The notes under the pieces are model-generated. The model saw only the letters and a list, made by a program, of their open reading frames with translations, searched no databases and had not been told where the DNA came from. A DNA stretch of 64,000 bases from NCBI GenBank assembly GCA_025350325.1, contig JANXYB010000062.1, forward strand, positions 1 through 64,000, written 5' to 3'. Below, piece after piece: positions 53,865 through 62,810 of the stretch. Position 1 is the first letter of the stretch; every line of letters begins with the position of its first letter. A program made the position numbers and the translations under genes. This stretch comes from Acidobacteriaceae bacterium (GTDB lineage: Bacteria; Acidobacteriota; Terriglobia; Terriglobales; Acidobacteriaceae).

Positions 53865-55157
53865 TTATTCGCTTGCAGGAGTGGATAGATAAGTCGCTAG
53901 TTCCGCGCGATTGACTTTTGATTGCAGGCCTGTAGCAAAGGTCTTCACTGTCAGAATACCGGATTGAAGCTCGTCTTCGCCGAGGATGACCATGCGCCGA
54001 GCGGTCTTGTCGGCCGACTCAAACGACTTCTTGAGACGAAAGCTGCCGTCTCCCAAATCGATACTGAGGCCGGCGCGGCGCAATTCACGTGCCAGGGCAA
54101 GAGCGGCAGGGTTGAGATTTTCACCGAGTGGGGCGATGTACGCGTCCACTTTCTGTTGGGCAGCAGCTTCGAGGGCTTGCAGCGTCAGCACCAGGCGATC
54201 TTCGCCCATCGCGAAACCGATGCCGGGCGCTTTGGGTCCGCCGATGGCCTCGCTCAGTCCGTCGTAGCGGCCCCCGCCAAGCAGTGCATTTTGCGCGCCC
54301 AGGCCGCCGTGGGTGAATTCAAATGTGGTGCGGGTGTAGTAGTCCAACCCGCGCACCAGGCGGTAATTGCGGGTGTAAGGCACCTGCGCCGCATCGAGTG
54401 CGGCGAGCACGGCGGCAAAGTGTGCCTTCGATGCTTCGTCAAGCGAATCCACGATCTTGGGCAGAGTTTCGATGATGGGCTGGTCTTCAGGAACCTTGCA
54501 GTCAAGCACGCGCAACGGGTTGGTCACGGCGCGACGCTGGCAGTCGGGGCACATACCAGGGGCGACCGAGACGAGGGCGGTACGAAGTACCTCGTTGTAG
54601 CGGGCGCGGTCCGCCGCCGAGCCAACGGAATTGATTTCGAGAGTCCAACCGGAAATGCCGAGCTCGTCGAGCAGAGTCGCCAGCATCTCAAGCACTTCGG
54701 CATCGCGAATGGGCGACTCGCTGCCTGCGGGGGGCGGCCCGATGACCTCAGCGCCGATCTGGGAAAACTGGCGGTAGCGTCCCTTTTGGGGCCGCTCGCG
54801 ACGAAACTGCGGACCGATGTAATACACCTTCTGCAGCTGGCCCGTCTCGCCCAGCTTGTGTTCGATATAGGCGCGGACCACGCCCGCGGTGTTCTCGGGG
54901 CGCAGAGTAAGCGAGACGGTCTTTTCGGACTGGGCGCGCGCGCGGTCTTCAAAGGTGTACATCTCTTTGGAAACAATGTCGGTTTCTTCGCCTACGCTGC
55001 GCGAGAAGAGGGCAGTGTCTTCAAAGATAGGGGTGCGAATTTCGCCGAAGTTATAACGCGCGAAGACGCGGCGGGCGGTAGCCTCGATGCGATTCCAAAG
55101 GGCGGTTTCCGGCGGCAGCAGGTCGCGCGTGCCGCGGACGGCTTTCAAATTGGACAT
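53865..55157 (-). CDS. hisS: Histidyl-tRNA synthetase
   Basis: HisS charges tRNA-His. The 430-residue class-II synthetase has RGTRDLLPPETALWNRIE near the start, motif 2 around FRRERPQKGRYRQFSQIG, the histidine-binding VRGLDYYTRTTFEF and GGGRYDGLSEAIGG. The C-terminal anticodon domain begins about residue 330 (DAYIAPLGE). It is the first gene of the hisS-aspS operon. No T-box or leader peptide is seen upstream. Confidence 0.96.
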   Translation of the reverse strand: MSNLKAVRGTRDLLPPETALWNRIEATARRVFARYNFGEIRTPIFEDTALFSRSVGEETDIVSKEMYTFEDRARAQSEKTVSLTLRPENTAGVVRAYIEHKLGETGQLQKVYYIGPQFRRERPQKGRYRQFSQIGAEVIGPPPAGSESPIRDAEVLEMLATLLDELGISGWTLEINSVGSAADRARYNEVLRTALVSVAPGMCPDCQRRAVTNPLRVLDCKVPEDQPIIETLPKIVDSLDEASKAHFAAVLAALDAAQVPYTRNYRLVRGLDYYTRTTFEFTHGGLGAQNALLGGGRYDGLSEAIGGPKAPGIGFAMGEDRLVLTLQALEAAAQQKVDAYIAPLGENLNPAALALARELRRAGLSIDLGDGSFRLKKSFESADKTARRMVILGEDELQSGILTVKTFATGLQSKVNRAELATYLSTPASE

Positions 55158-55480
55158 GACTCATCCAGTCTAAATGGCGCTTGGCGAAAGAGATCAGGCT
55201 AGAAGCAGGGACTTCGGGGACGCAGTTCGCATGGGCAAGCGGCCGTTTCAGCGCGAAAGAGCGCCGAGAACGAACTCTGCAGACCTTCACATACGCAGAT
55301 GGATCAAGGGATTTAGCGAGTTGTCACGTTCATTTAGACTTGGCAATGAATCTTTCTACAGGTTTCGCGGTCAAATAAGGGCGCGGGTCTAGAACTGCTA
55401 AGAGCGCGGGTCGAAACTGCTAAAAGCTGCGCAACCTACGTCCTGGCTTTCCAGGCATACCCTTTAAGCAAGGTGGTCTT
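55158..55480. other. Intergenic region with a short imperfect tandem repeat
   Basis: This 323-base gap between hisS and the divergent exported-protein gene contains two adjacent units of about 23-25 bases at about 55377-55425, each with GCGCGGGTC and AACTGCTA. Nothing else is recognised. Confidence 0.35.
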
Positions 55481-56440
55481 TTGTCTTCCAAGAAATTTTC
55501 GTTGAGTTCCAGTTTTGTGTTGGCTGCTGCGTTTCTCGGTACGGCAACTGTGGCGATCGCGCAGCAGGGCTACGATGTTGGCACCATTCGCACTGCCTTG
55601 CCAGACGCGCCTTTCCCAAGTTCACCGTTGCCAGCGACCAGACCTGGAGCAGCTTTTCGGATGGACGCTGAGAACGGTTTGAGTTCTCTGGCTGGCATTG
55701 AAGATACTGCTAATTTCTCTTCGCCGCCGCAATCTCAGCAACAGAAGCCGCCCGATGCGCAACCGCCGTCGCAGGATACGCTCAAGAAGCCGGAGCCGCA
55801 GAACCCCGTGCCGAGCGGGGAACCCCCGCAAACCAAGCGCATCCTTGGGCTCATTCCCAATTTTCGCTCGGTCAGTACAGACGTTAAATTGCCGCCGCAG
55901 ACGGTGAAAGAGAAGTTTCTGACCGCCACGGATGATTCATTCGATTATTCGTCCATTTTTATCCCGGCTGCGCTGGCGGCGTATTCGATGGGCGAGAACG
56001 CGACTCCCGAGTTTGGCCAGGGTGCGCTGGGGTACGGGCGCTACTTCTGGCATTCAGCGCTCGACCAGACAAGCGAAAATTTCATGGTGGGATTCTTCGT
56101 GCCGGTTCTGTTTCATCAGGACACGCGGTTTTACACGATGGGTCGCGGCGGCTTCGTTAAGCGAGCCGGGTATGCGGTGACGCGTTCCGTGATCACGCGT
56201 TCTGATTCAGGGAATCGGGTTTTCAACTTCAGCGAGGTGCTTGGGGCGGGCGCTTCGGCGGGCCTGTCAACGGCATATTATCCTTCGCGCGAGCGCAGTT
56301 TTGCGAACGTGGGCTCGCAGTGGGGATTGGATATCGGTGTCGATGCAGCGGCGATGTTTGCCAAGGAATTCTGGCCAGACATCAATCACTTCCTGTTTCG
56401 CGGGCCCAAGGCAGTGGGCGGTGCGCCACAGCACCGATAG
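55481..56440 (+). CDS. Exported hypothetical protein with ALPDAP motif and barrel-like C-terminus
   Basis: The 319-residue protein probably starts at TTG 55481 (AAGGTGG 5 bases upstream). It has a signal peptide ending AIAQQ (about 29), then ALPDAP at residues 39-44. A Pro/Gln-rich region (about 80-120) is followed by a C-terminal region (about 150-310) of short amphipathic and glycine-rich segments (FGQGALGYGRYFWHSALDQTSENF, FKRAGYAVTRSVITRSDSGN). The latter are suggestive of an outer-membrane or membrane-associated fold. Similar proteins are frequent in Acidobacteriota but lack a known function. The neighbouring PAP2 protein carries the same ALPDAP motif. Confidence 0.6.
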   Translation: MSSKKFSLSSSFVLAAAFLGTATVAIAQQGYDVGTIRTALPDAPFPSSPLPATRPGAAFRMDAENGLSSLAGIEDTANFSSPPQSQQQKPPDAQPPSQDTLKKPEPQNPVPSGEPPQTKRILGLIPNFRSVSTDVKLPPQTVKEKFLTATDDSFDYSSIFIPAALAAYSMGENATPEFGQGALGYGRYFWHSALDQTSENFMVGFFVPVLFHQDTRFYTMGRGGFVKRAGYAVTRSVITRSDSGNRVFNFSEVLGAGASAGLSTAYYPSRERSFANVGSQWGLDIGVDAAAMFAKEFWPDINHFLFRGPKAVGGAPQHR

Positions 56441-56545
56441 CGGCGCGAGCGGCTTTAGACCCGAGCCAGCCATCACGGCTTCTATAGGGCACGTGGCTTT
56501 TGAAACGGCTTGCATCCTCGTAATCGCAGCGGCATCCAAAGCGGC

Positions 56546-57571
56546 ATGGAATATCGACTGCTTGGGGGTTCGGGCCTCAAGGTTCCCGCATTGAGTTTTG
56601 GCGCTGCCACCTTTGGCGGTGGCAATGAATTTTTCAAGGCCTGGGGCGATACGGATGTTGCCGAGGCCAGTCGGCTGGTCGACGTTTGCCTTGAGGCAGG
56701 CGTGAATTTGTTCGATACCGCAAATATTTATTCAGACGGACGATCGGAGGAAGTGCTAGGCAAAGCGCTTGAGGGCAAGCGCGACCGGGTGCTTATTTCG
56801 ACCAAAGCTACATTTCGACTGGGCGAAGGGCCGAACAATATCGGGTCGTCCCGTTACGCCCTGCGGCGAGCACTTGAGGCAAGTCTGCGGCGGCTCGGCA
56901 CGGACTATGTAGACATCTACCATCTGCACGGCTTCGACGCGCTTACTCCCATTGAAGAAGTTCAAGACACGTTGAACACGTTTGTGCGGGAGGGCAAGGT
57001 GCGGTACATCGCTGCCTCAAATTTTTCGGGCTGGCACCTGATGAAGTCGCTGGCAGTGGCCGATCGCTACGGGTGGACACGCTTTGTGGCGCATCAGGTT
57101 TACTATTCGCTGATCGGGCGGGAATACGAGTGGGAATTGATGCCGCTCGGGCTTGATCAAAAGGTCGGTGCTCTGGTGTGGAGTCCGCTCGGATGGGGAC
57201 GGCTCACAGGCAAAGTCCGCCGCGGACAGCCATTACCTGAGGTGAGCCGTTTGCACAAGACTGCCGACGCCGGCCCACCGGTTGCCGACGAATTCCTCTA
57301 CAGCGTCGTGGACGCACTGGATGTCTGTGCGGCGGAAGTGGGCAAGACGGTGCCGCAGATTGCGCTGAATTGGCTGTTACAGAGGCCGACCGTTTCGTCT
57401 GTGATTATCGGGGCCCGCGACGAAGAGCAGCTGCGTCAAAATCTCGCTGCTGCGGAGTGGAATCTGACTCCCGAGCAGGTCGCGAAGCTGGATAAAGCCA
57501 GCGCCCAGACGCCCGTCTACCCCTACTGGCACCAGCGCCAGTTCGCTGAACGAAATCCGCTGCCGGTGTGA
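56546..57571 (+). CDS. Aldo/keto reductase
   Basis: The 341-residue NADPH-dependent reductase starts at the ATG at 56546; an in-frame start at 56510 is less likely. It has YRLLGGSGLKVPALSFGAATFGG at the N-terminus, the catalytic set Asp/Tyr in NLFDTANIYSDGRSEE, Lys in LISTKATF and His in YHLHGFD. The cofactor-binding end SVIIGARDEEQLRQNL is also intact. It resembles the AKR group related to YajO/YghZ. Substrate unknown. It lies about 105 bases after the ALPDAP protein gene and converges with the PAP2 gene. Confidence 0.9.
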   Translation: MEYRLLGGSGLKVPALSFGAATFGGGNEFFKAWGDTDVAEASRLVDVCLEAGVNLFDTANIYSDGRSEEVLGKALEGKRDRVLISTKATFRLGEGPNNIGSSRYALRRALEASLRRLGTDYVDIYHLHGFDALTPIEEVQDTLNTFVREGKVRYIAASNFSGWHLMKSLAVADRYGWTRFVAHQVYYSLIGREYEWELMPLGLDQKVGALVWSPLGWGRLTGKVRRGQPLPEVSRLHKTADAGPPVADEFLYSVVDALDVCAAEVGKTVPQIALNWLLQRPTVSSVIIGARDEEQLRQNLAAAEWNLTPEQVAKLDKASAQTPVYPYWHQRQFAERNPLPV

Positions 57572-57620
57572 GAGCAGGCGCGAACGGCCAGACACACGGA
57601 CCGACTGAGTAGGGCTAGGC

Positions 57621-58457
57621 CTATCGGCTGACTGGGTTATGCCAGCGGCGGTGATGATTCACTACGTAGTGACCCAACAGCCACCCGGCAGCGCTGCCCA
57701 CGATGATGTCCGAGGGAAAGTGTTGCTGGCCAAGCAGACGCGTGAAACTCACGCCGCTGGCTGCGGAGTATACGGCGATGCGGGTCCACGTGTGCGGGTA
57801 TTCGCTCGCGATCACCGAAGCGGTCGTCCAGGCCAGCACACTGTGCGAAGAGGGAAAGGAGGAGTCCCACCCCGCACTGCTTTGGAAGAACTTGCCGCGA
57901 TCTTTGTCCATCGTAGGCCGTTCGCGCCAGAATATGAGCTTCATCCCCTGCTCAACCGCGACTCCATCGAGCAGCGCCTCTGCGCCCAGGATGCCCGTCT
58001 CTTGCGCATGCTCGTCGTCGGTGAAGTGGCCCACGCCATACATCAGCACCGGCGTGGCGATGAATCCACCGATCAGCACGTTTGAAGCGTTGGTGTTGGG
58101 ATTGTTGAAGTCGGGATTGAGCGAAACCACGTCGTGAAGCGCCCTGCGGTCGGTGACGATGGCAGCGCCAGTTACCACCCCAAAGGGCACCAGCCACTTC
58201 AAATCGCGCTCGTGGATGTGCAAGGGGCTGGTCCAGATGCCCTCCTGGTCGTGCAGGATGTTTCGCGGCGTGTTACGGATCGTTACCGCATCTGATCCTT
58301 GCAGCTCGGCTTGCGGCGCTACTTGGGCATGGGGCGCGTCTGGTAGTGCGCTCTGATCGCTCTGCGCGTAGGCCCTTGAACTGACGGCAAGCATCAGCAG
58401 GCAGATTAGAATGCGAATCTGGCCGGTGCGGGGCGAATTACTTCTTAAATTTCTCAC
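57621..58457 (-). CDS. Exported PAP2-family phosphatase with ALPDAP motif
   Basis: PAP2 enzymes dephosphorylate lipid phosphates such as phosphatidate or undecaprenyl pyrophosphate. The 278-residue protein has a signal peptide (ending about YAQ, residue 32), then ALPDAP at residues 37-42. The three PAP2 motifs are all present: KLIFWRERP, SSFPSSHS and SFTRLLGQQHFPSD (Ser replaced by Thr before the Arg). Membrane segments include FGVVTGAAIV and IIVGSAAGWLLGHYV. It lies 66 bases downstream of the carbonic-anhydrase gene on the same strand. Confidence 0.85.
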   Translation of the reverse strand: MRNLRSNSPRTGQIRILICLLMLAVSSRAYAQSDQSALPDAPHAQVAPQAELQGSDAVTIRNTPRNILHDQEGIWTSPLHIHERDLKWLVPFGVVTGAAIVTDRRALHDVVSLNPDFNNPNTNASNVLIGGFIATPVLMYGVGHFTDDEHAQETGILGAEALLDGVAVEQGMKLIFWRERPTMDKDRGKFFQSSAGWDSSFPSSHSVLAWTTASVIASEYPHTWTRIAVYSAASGVSFTRLLGQQHFPSDIIVGSAAGWLLGHYVVNHHRRWHNPVSR

Positions 58458-58523
58458 AACACTCTATGATGCTTGAAGATGCGGCCCGATGCCGGAAATG
58501 AACGAAACGTCATATAAGAGTTA

Positions 58524-59042
58524 TTATTTGTCCGCTTCCGCCAGGTAAATCGCTGTGTAGTCCAGGTAGTTTTGAGCGTATTGCAGGATCAACGCGCGGT
58601 CGCCTTCACCAAGTGCGCGGCGAAGCTTGCCGGGCACTCCCGCCCAGAGCGTGCGAGGCGGCACCACAGTGTGCTCGGGCAGCACGGCGCCCGCAGCAAT
58701 GATTGACCCCTCCCCAATCCGGCAGTCATTCAAAATCGTGACCCCCATGCCCACAAGTACGGCGTCTTCAACCAGACAGCCGTGAACCGTGGCGTTATGG
58801 CCGATTGTGACCCAGTCGCCCACCGTCACGGCGTAAAGGTGGCGCTGGCCATGCAATACGGCACAATCCTGCACATTGGAGTTGGCTCCCACGCGGATCG
58901 AGTTCACGTCGCCGCGGAGCACAGCGTTCATCCAGACTGAGGAATGCTCGCCGAGTTCGACATCCCCCAGAACCTGCGCTGAGAGGTCTATGTAACAACT
59001 GGACGGGATCTTGGGGAGGTGGCCCTGGTAGCTACGAATCAT
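58524..59042 (-). CDS. Gamma-class carbonic anhydrase-like protein
   Basis: The 172-residue protein has the left-handed beta-helix of hexapeptide repeats (VELGEHSSVWMNAVLRGD, GANSNVQDCAVLHG, GDWVTIGHNATVHGC, GEGSIIAAGAVL). The zinc ligands are expected at His in VLHGQ, and at the two His in IGHNATVHG. These match gamma carbonic anhydrases of the YrdA/CaiE group, which may hydrate CO2 or have other roles. The C-terminal helix YAQNYLDYTAIYLAEADK closes the trimer. It is followed by the PAP2 gene. Confidence 0.9.
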   Translation of the reverse strand: MIRSYQGHLPKIPSSCYIDLSAQVLGDVELGEHSSVWMNAVLRGDVNSIRVGANSNVQDCAVLHGQRHLYAVTVGDWVTIGHNATVHGCLVEDAVLVGMGVTILNDCRIGEGSIIAAGAVLPEHTVVPPRTLWAGVPGKLRRALGEGDRALILQYAQNYLDYTAIYLAEADK

Positions 59043-59197
59043 ATTTTTCCTTCATCGAAGTTTAGAGCAAGCGCCCCTACGTCTTCGCGGGAAACAGACC
59101 TTTGGGACCAAAAGTGAGGCAAATGCAGGACATCGACGACGTTTTGTCCACCTGGGAGATAAAAACAAACACTTTTCGCTCGAATTGCGACCGAGGC

Positions 59198-59228
59198 TTG
59201 ACCGGGAGCTCAATGGTTCACGTATCAT
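59198..59228 (+). promoter_or_regulatory. Putative promoter of rpsU
   Basis: TTGACC (59198-59203) and TATCAT (59223-59228) with a 19-base spacer lie about 39 bases before the rpsU start. Close spacing fits a short leader. Confidence 0.4.
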
Positions 59229-59266
59229 GGGGGAAGCCTGATGGCAGGTTTGGAGGTGGAATTCTT

Positions 59267-59464
59267 TTGGCAGAGGTTCGCATACAAGAAGGCGAGCCGC
59301 TCGAGAATGCGCTGCGCCGGTTTAAGCGAAAGGTACAGCAGGAGGACATCATTAAAGAAGTAAAACGTCACTCCTACTACCTCAAACCCGGTGAAAAGCG
59401 TCGCGTGAAGGCAGCATTGGCACGCAAGCGGAATCGCAAGAAAGCTCGCAAAGAGCAGGACTAG
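59267..59464 (+). CDS. rpsU: 30S ribosomal protein S21
   Basis: S21 is a small basic protein of the 30S platform that helps initiation. The start is TTG at 59267, with GGAGGTGG 7 bases upstream. The 65-residue protein reads AEVRIQEGEPLENALRRFKR onward (first residue Met) and ends RKKARKEQD. A longer in-frame start at 59102 is rejected because family members start at this point. An intrinsic terminator follows 38 bases after the stop, so it appears monocistronic. Confidence 0.95.
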   Translation: MAEVRIQEGEPLENALRRFKRKVQQEDIIKEVKRHSYYLKPGEKRRVKAALARKRNRKKARKEQD

Positions 59465-59502
59465 TTTTCAATCAAACCGAATCGTGACACGCGCCGCCTG
59501 GC

Positions 59503-59529
59503 GCTGCTCGCAAAGCGAGTAGCTTCTTT
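59503..59529 (+). terminator. Intrinsic terminator after rpsU
   Basis: GCTGCTCGC / GCGAGTAGC form a 9-bp stem with one wobble pair and loop AAA, followed by TTCTTT. Confidence 0.7.
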
Positions 59530-59769
59530 GCAGATAGGCTTGGGCGGCCTGTCGCGATTTTAATTTCAACCCGCGGAGAGCAATCTACGGCGCGTTGAAA
59601 TTCAGTCTTACGGTACGCCGCGAGACGCTTAAGAAAAGTTTTCCGCCGTATTTTGAGGCGGTCCGGGCCCTTGTTACACCAAAGACGCGAAGACAGGGAA
59701 ACGGGACGGCACGTTGGTTGATCCTCATCGCCGATCGCTGCGTCTTTTCCTGTCCTTGGGAAAGCGGCC
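59530..59769. other. Leader of the zinc-ribbon gene; no other gene seen
   Basis: This stretch holds no supported gene. A minus-strand frame at 59472-59828 overlaps the zinc-ribbon gene and rpsU terminator and is not called. Confidence 0.35.
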
Positions 59770-60078
59770 ATGGAATTCGTCGACAGAATTTTGAAATGCA
59801 GTGACTGCGGCACGGAATTTGTGTTCACCGCGGGCGAGCAACTCTTCTTTTACGATAAACAATTCAAGAATGACCCGAAGCATTGCAAGCAATGCAAGGG
59901 GAAGCGCGCCAAAGGTGGACGGGTTCGAGCCGAAACGCGCACCACGTGCTCCGAGTGCAGTGCGGAAACCACGGTTCCGTTCAAGCCCACCCAAGGTCGA
60001 CCGGTATTGTGCCGCTCCTGCTTTCAGAAGCAACAAGGCAGTGCTCCGACCGTCGCAATAGTCGCTTCACAAAACTAA
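59770..60078 (+). CDS. Small double zinc-ribbon protein
   Basis: The 102-residue protein has eight cysteines in two four-Cys sets: Cys10/Cys13 (ILKCSDCG) with Cys39/Cys42 (HCKQCKG), and Cys60/Cys63 (TTCSECS) with Cys81/Cys84 (LCRSCF). The first set matches the zinc-ribbon family (zf-trcl type) found in many environmental bacteria; the second resembles CxxCxGC-type domains seen in cold-shock-associated small proteins. Two zinc ribbons suggest nucleic-acid or protein binding. No known function is assigned. It lies about 240 bases after the rpsU terminator. Confidence 0.8.
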   Translation: MEFVDRILKCSDCGTEFVFTAGEQLFFYDKQFKNDPKHCKQCKGKRAKGGRVRAETRTTCSECSAETTVPFKPTQGRPVLCRSCFQKQQGSAPTVAIVASQN

Positions 60079-60133
60079 TTGTAAGCAGATGCTTCGACAC
60101 AGCCGACAGCCATTCCCAGATCTGTGGCAATGA

Positions 60134-61411
60134 TCACGGCTTCTTTTTGAGCGCGCGATGGCCGATATCGCGTCGATAGTAGATGCCGTCAAAGTGGATC
60201 TGCGCGAGTGCCTGATAGGCGCGGCACAGTGCCTGCTCCAGCGTCTCGCCCACCGCGGTCACCCCTAATACGCGGCCTCCGCTGGTCACCACCTGGTTGC
60301 CTACGCGCGAGGTGCCAGAGTGAAACACCTGCACGCCCGGAACCTGGCAAGCCGCGCCCAGTCCGCTGATCGCAAAGCCCATGTTGTAGCTGCCCGGGTA
60401 TCCAGCTGAACTGGCGATCACGCACGCCGATGCGCCTTGACTCCAGCGCAGATTAGTATCTGCAAGCGTTCCATCGATGCATGCTTCAAGGGCGTCGACG
60501 ATGTCGCTTTCGAGCCGCAACAAGATGGCCTGCGTTTCCGGATCGCCAAAGCGCGCGTTGTATTCCAAAAGCTGCGGCCCTTTGGCGGTCATCATTAGTC
60601 CGCAATAGAGCACGCCGCTGAAAGGCGTCCCTTCCTCCGCCATGCCGCGCACGGTGGGTGCGGCGATGTGACGCAGAATCCACTCGGTCATGCTCGGCTC
60701 AAGCATGCCGCCGGTGGTATAGACGCCCATGCCGCCGGTGTTCGGTCCGAGGTCCCCCTCTCCCACGCGCTTGTGATCCTGCGCGGGCACCAGCGGCGCA
60801 ACATGCGTGCCGTCGGTTAGACAGAGAAAGCTGATCTCGTCGCCCTCGAGAAACTCCTCGATGATGACCTGCTGCTCTTTTGACCCGAGCAGCGATCCAG
60901 AAAACAAGCCCTGCGCCGCCTCAACGGCGGTGTGGCGCGAGGGGCAGATGATGACGCCTTTCCCGGCCGCCAGCCCGTCCGCCTTGACTACGATAGGCGC
61001 GGTGAAGTGATCGACCGCGGCTGCTAGGTCGTCGGCCGCGCTGCACACTGCGTAGTTGCCAGTGGGAATGTTGTGGCGCTTCATAAACTGCTTGGCGAAG
61101 CCTTTGCTCGATTCGAGCCGAGCGGCGGCGCGCGTGGGGCCGAAGACGCGAAAGCCGCGCGTCTGCAGCTCATCTACGATGCCGAGCGAAAGGGGTAGTT
61201 CCGGACCAACAATGGTGAGGCCGGGCCGCTCTGCCTCCACCAGTCGAATTATCCCGTTTAGGTCCTTCAAGTCCACAGGAAGGCAACGCGCGAGATGCGC
61301 CATGCCACCGTTGCCCGGTGCGCAAATGACTTCCGTGACGCGCGGACTGCGCTTGACCGCCCAGGCCAGCGCATGTTCGCGGCCCCCGGAACCCAGGATT
61401 AAAACTTTCAT
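60134..61411 (-). CDS. purD: Phosphoribosylamine-glycine ligase
   Basis: PurD (GARS) joins phosphoribosylamine and glycine with ATP in purine synthesis. From the ATG at 61411 the 425-residue protein starts MKVLILGSGGREHALAW. It has ERPGLTIVGPELPLSLGIVD, the ATP-grasp segment FTAPIVVKADGLAAGKGVI, LEYNARFGDPETQ and the C-terminal VLGVTAVGETLEQA. A nearby in-frame start at 61438 is not favoured. No other pur genes are adjacent. Confidence 0.96.
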   Translation of the reverse strand: MKVLILGSGGREHALAWAVKRSPRVTEVICAPGNGGMAHLARCLPVDLKDLNGIIRLVEAERPGLTIVGPELPLSLGIVDELQTRGFRVFGPTRAAARLESSKGFAKQFMKRHNIPTGNYAVCSAADDLAAAVDHFTAPIVVKADGLAAGKGVIICPSRHTAVEAAQGLFSGSLLGSKEQQVIIEEFLEGDEISFLCLTDGTHVAPLVPAQDHKRVGEGDLGPNTGGMGVYTTGGMLEPSMTEWILRHIAAPTVRGMAEEGTPFSGVLYCGLMMTAKGPQLLEYNARFGDPETQAILLRLESDIVDALEACIDGTLADTNLRWSQGASACVIASSAGYPGSYNMGFAISGLGAACQVPGVQVFHSGTSRVGNQVVTSGGRVLGVTAVGETLEQALCRAYQALAQIHFDGIYYRRDIGHRALKKKP

Positions 61412-61567
61412 GGTCGTGCCCCTTGCCGCTTCGGGCATGCCGAAGCCCCACGGCTATCGTCAGCAATGCAGGGGTGGGAAGTCAAACGGAGAGGAAACGC
61501 GCTGGGTTGGGAACCTATACTGCGTAGTTGCAGGCAGGCGACGCTTGCCCCCGTAGGGAGTGCCCCA

Positions 61568-61756
61568 ATGGTTGAAACCCGCATCAAGCCGTATCGCGAC
61601 CAAGTTGCCGCAGCAGAACGGCGCGACGAGCAGCGGCGGGCGACCATTCGCAACCAGGCGTTTGGAATGATCATTGTGGCAGCGGCGATTTTCGCCTGGT
61701 GGCTGTTCCACACCAATCCAAAATGGATCTTTCCGCCGGGGTGGTGGCGGCTATGA
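61568..61756 (+). CDS. Small single-helix membrane protein, translationally coupled to miaA
   Basis: A 62-residue protein from the ATG at 61568, with a charged N-terminus (ETRIKPYRDQVAAAERRDEQ), one membrane helix (about 34-51, AFGMIIVAAAIFAWWLF) and an aromatic tail (PKWIFPPGWWRL). Its stop overlaps the miaA start as ATGA (61753-61756). I do not recognise the family. A longer in-frame start at 61466 lacks support. Confidence 0.55.
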   Translation: MVETRIKPYRDQVAAAERRDEQRRATIRNQAFGMIIVAAAIFAWWLFHTNPKWIFPPGWWRL

Positions 61757-62730
61757 CGGCGGAAAGCGCCGGACAATCGAGCGCTGACCATGCCGGCGAC
61801 AAAGACCCGTTGGCAATCCTGCTGCTCGGTCCCACAGGCAGCGGCAAGACGGCCCTTTCACTGGCGCTGGGTGAACAATTCAACGGTGAAATTGTCAATT
61901 GCGATTCCGTTGCGGTGTATCGCGGAATGGACCTTGGCACCGCCAAACCGTCTCTCGCGGAGCGCGCCCGCCTGCCGCACTACCTGATCGACGTAGCCGA
62001 TCCAGACGAGGCGTTTACAGCCGGCGAATACAGCAGGCGCGCCCGCACCGCGCTCGTTGACATCGCGGCACGGGGCAAGCTGCCCATCGTGACTGGGGGC
62101 ACCGGCCTCTACCTGAGAGCCCTCACTGAGGGCTTGTTTGCCGGCCCTGTGCGGCAAGAAGATCTACGCACGCACCTTCGCCGCAGCCACGAGCGTCATG
62201 GCGAACTCTGGCTGCATCGGCTGCTCGCACGCCTCGATCCGGTATCGGCGGAGCGCATTCATGCTCACGACATTTCCAAGCTGATGCGCGCGGTTGAGAT
62301 TTGCGTGGCCGGGCGCAGGCCGCTGTCGCAGGTCCTGGCGACTCCGCACGGAGCTCGCGACCCGCTCACCGGCTTTCGCTTGTTGCGCATCGGTCTCAAT
62401 CCGCCGCGACAGGCGCTTTATGACCGGCTCAATCAGCGCTGTGCAGAAATGTTCGCGGCCGGGTTGGTCGAGGAGACGCGTCACCTGTTGGCCCGCTACG
62501 GCCGCGTCTGGGCGCTCGATTCGCTAGGCTACCGGCAGGCTATGAGTTTGCTCGATGGCTCCATAGGGTTAGAGGAGGCGGTGGCAGCCGCGCAGCAGGG
62601 CCATCGCAACTATGCCAAGCGCCAGTGGACGTGGTTTCGCCGCGAACCGGGCGTGCATTGGATTGCAGACTTCGGCGGCGCACCTGAAACCCTGCAGGCC
62701 GCTGCCGCGCTGGTTCGCGAGAATCTATAG
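61753..62730 (+). CDS. miaA: tRNA dimethylallyltransferase
   Basis: MiaA adds the isopentenyl group to A37 of tRNAs that read UNN codons. The 325-residue protein has the P-loop LLGPTGSGKTALSLAL at about 24-39, NCDSVAVYRGMDLGTAKPS, PHYLIDVADPDEAFTAGEYS, TGGTGLYLRALTEGL and the C-terminal DSLGYRQAM and YAKRQWTWFRRE. The chosen ATG at 61753 overlaps the stop of the small membrane protein. In-frame upstream starts (61699) would overlap that gene heavily. Confidence 0.95.
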   Translation: MTAESAGQSSADHAGDKDPLAILLLGPTGSGKTALSLALGEQFNGEIVNCDSVAVYRGMDLGTAKPSLAERARLPHYLIDVADPDEAFTAGEYSRRARTALVDIAARGKLPIVTGGTGLYLRALTEGLFAGPVRQEDLRTHLRRSHERHGELWLHRLLARLDPVSAERIHAHDISKLMRAVEICVAGRRPLSQVLATPHGARDPLTGFRLLRIGLNPPRQALYDRLNQRCAEMFAAGLVEETRHLLARYGRVWALDSLGYRQAMSLLDGSIGLEEAVAAAQQGHRNYAKRQWTWFRREPGVHWIADFGGAPETLQAAAALVRENL

Positions 62731-62810
62731 CGCGCATCCCTCATCCATTAAACTTAGACATTGGCATTGAAGCGCTCCCAACACCGAGGGCGCAGAGGGA
62801 CGGAGAATTC

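Noticed and set aside
59472-59828. Minus-strand frame of 118 codons
   Set aside because: It overlaps the zinc-ribbon gene and the rpsU terminator and has no ribosome site or family features.
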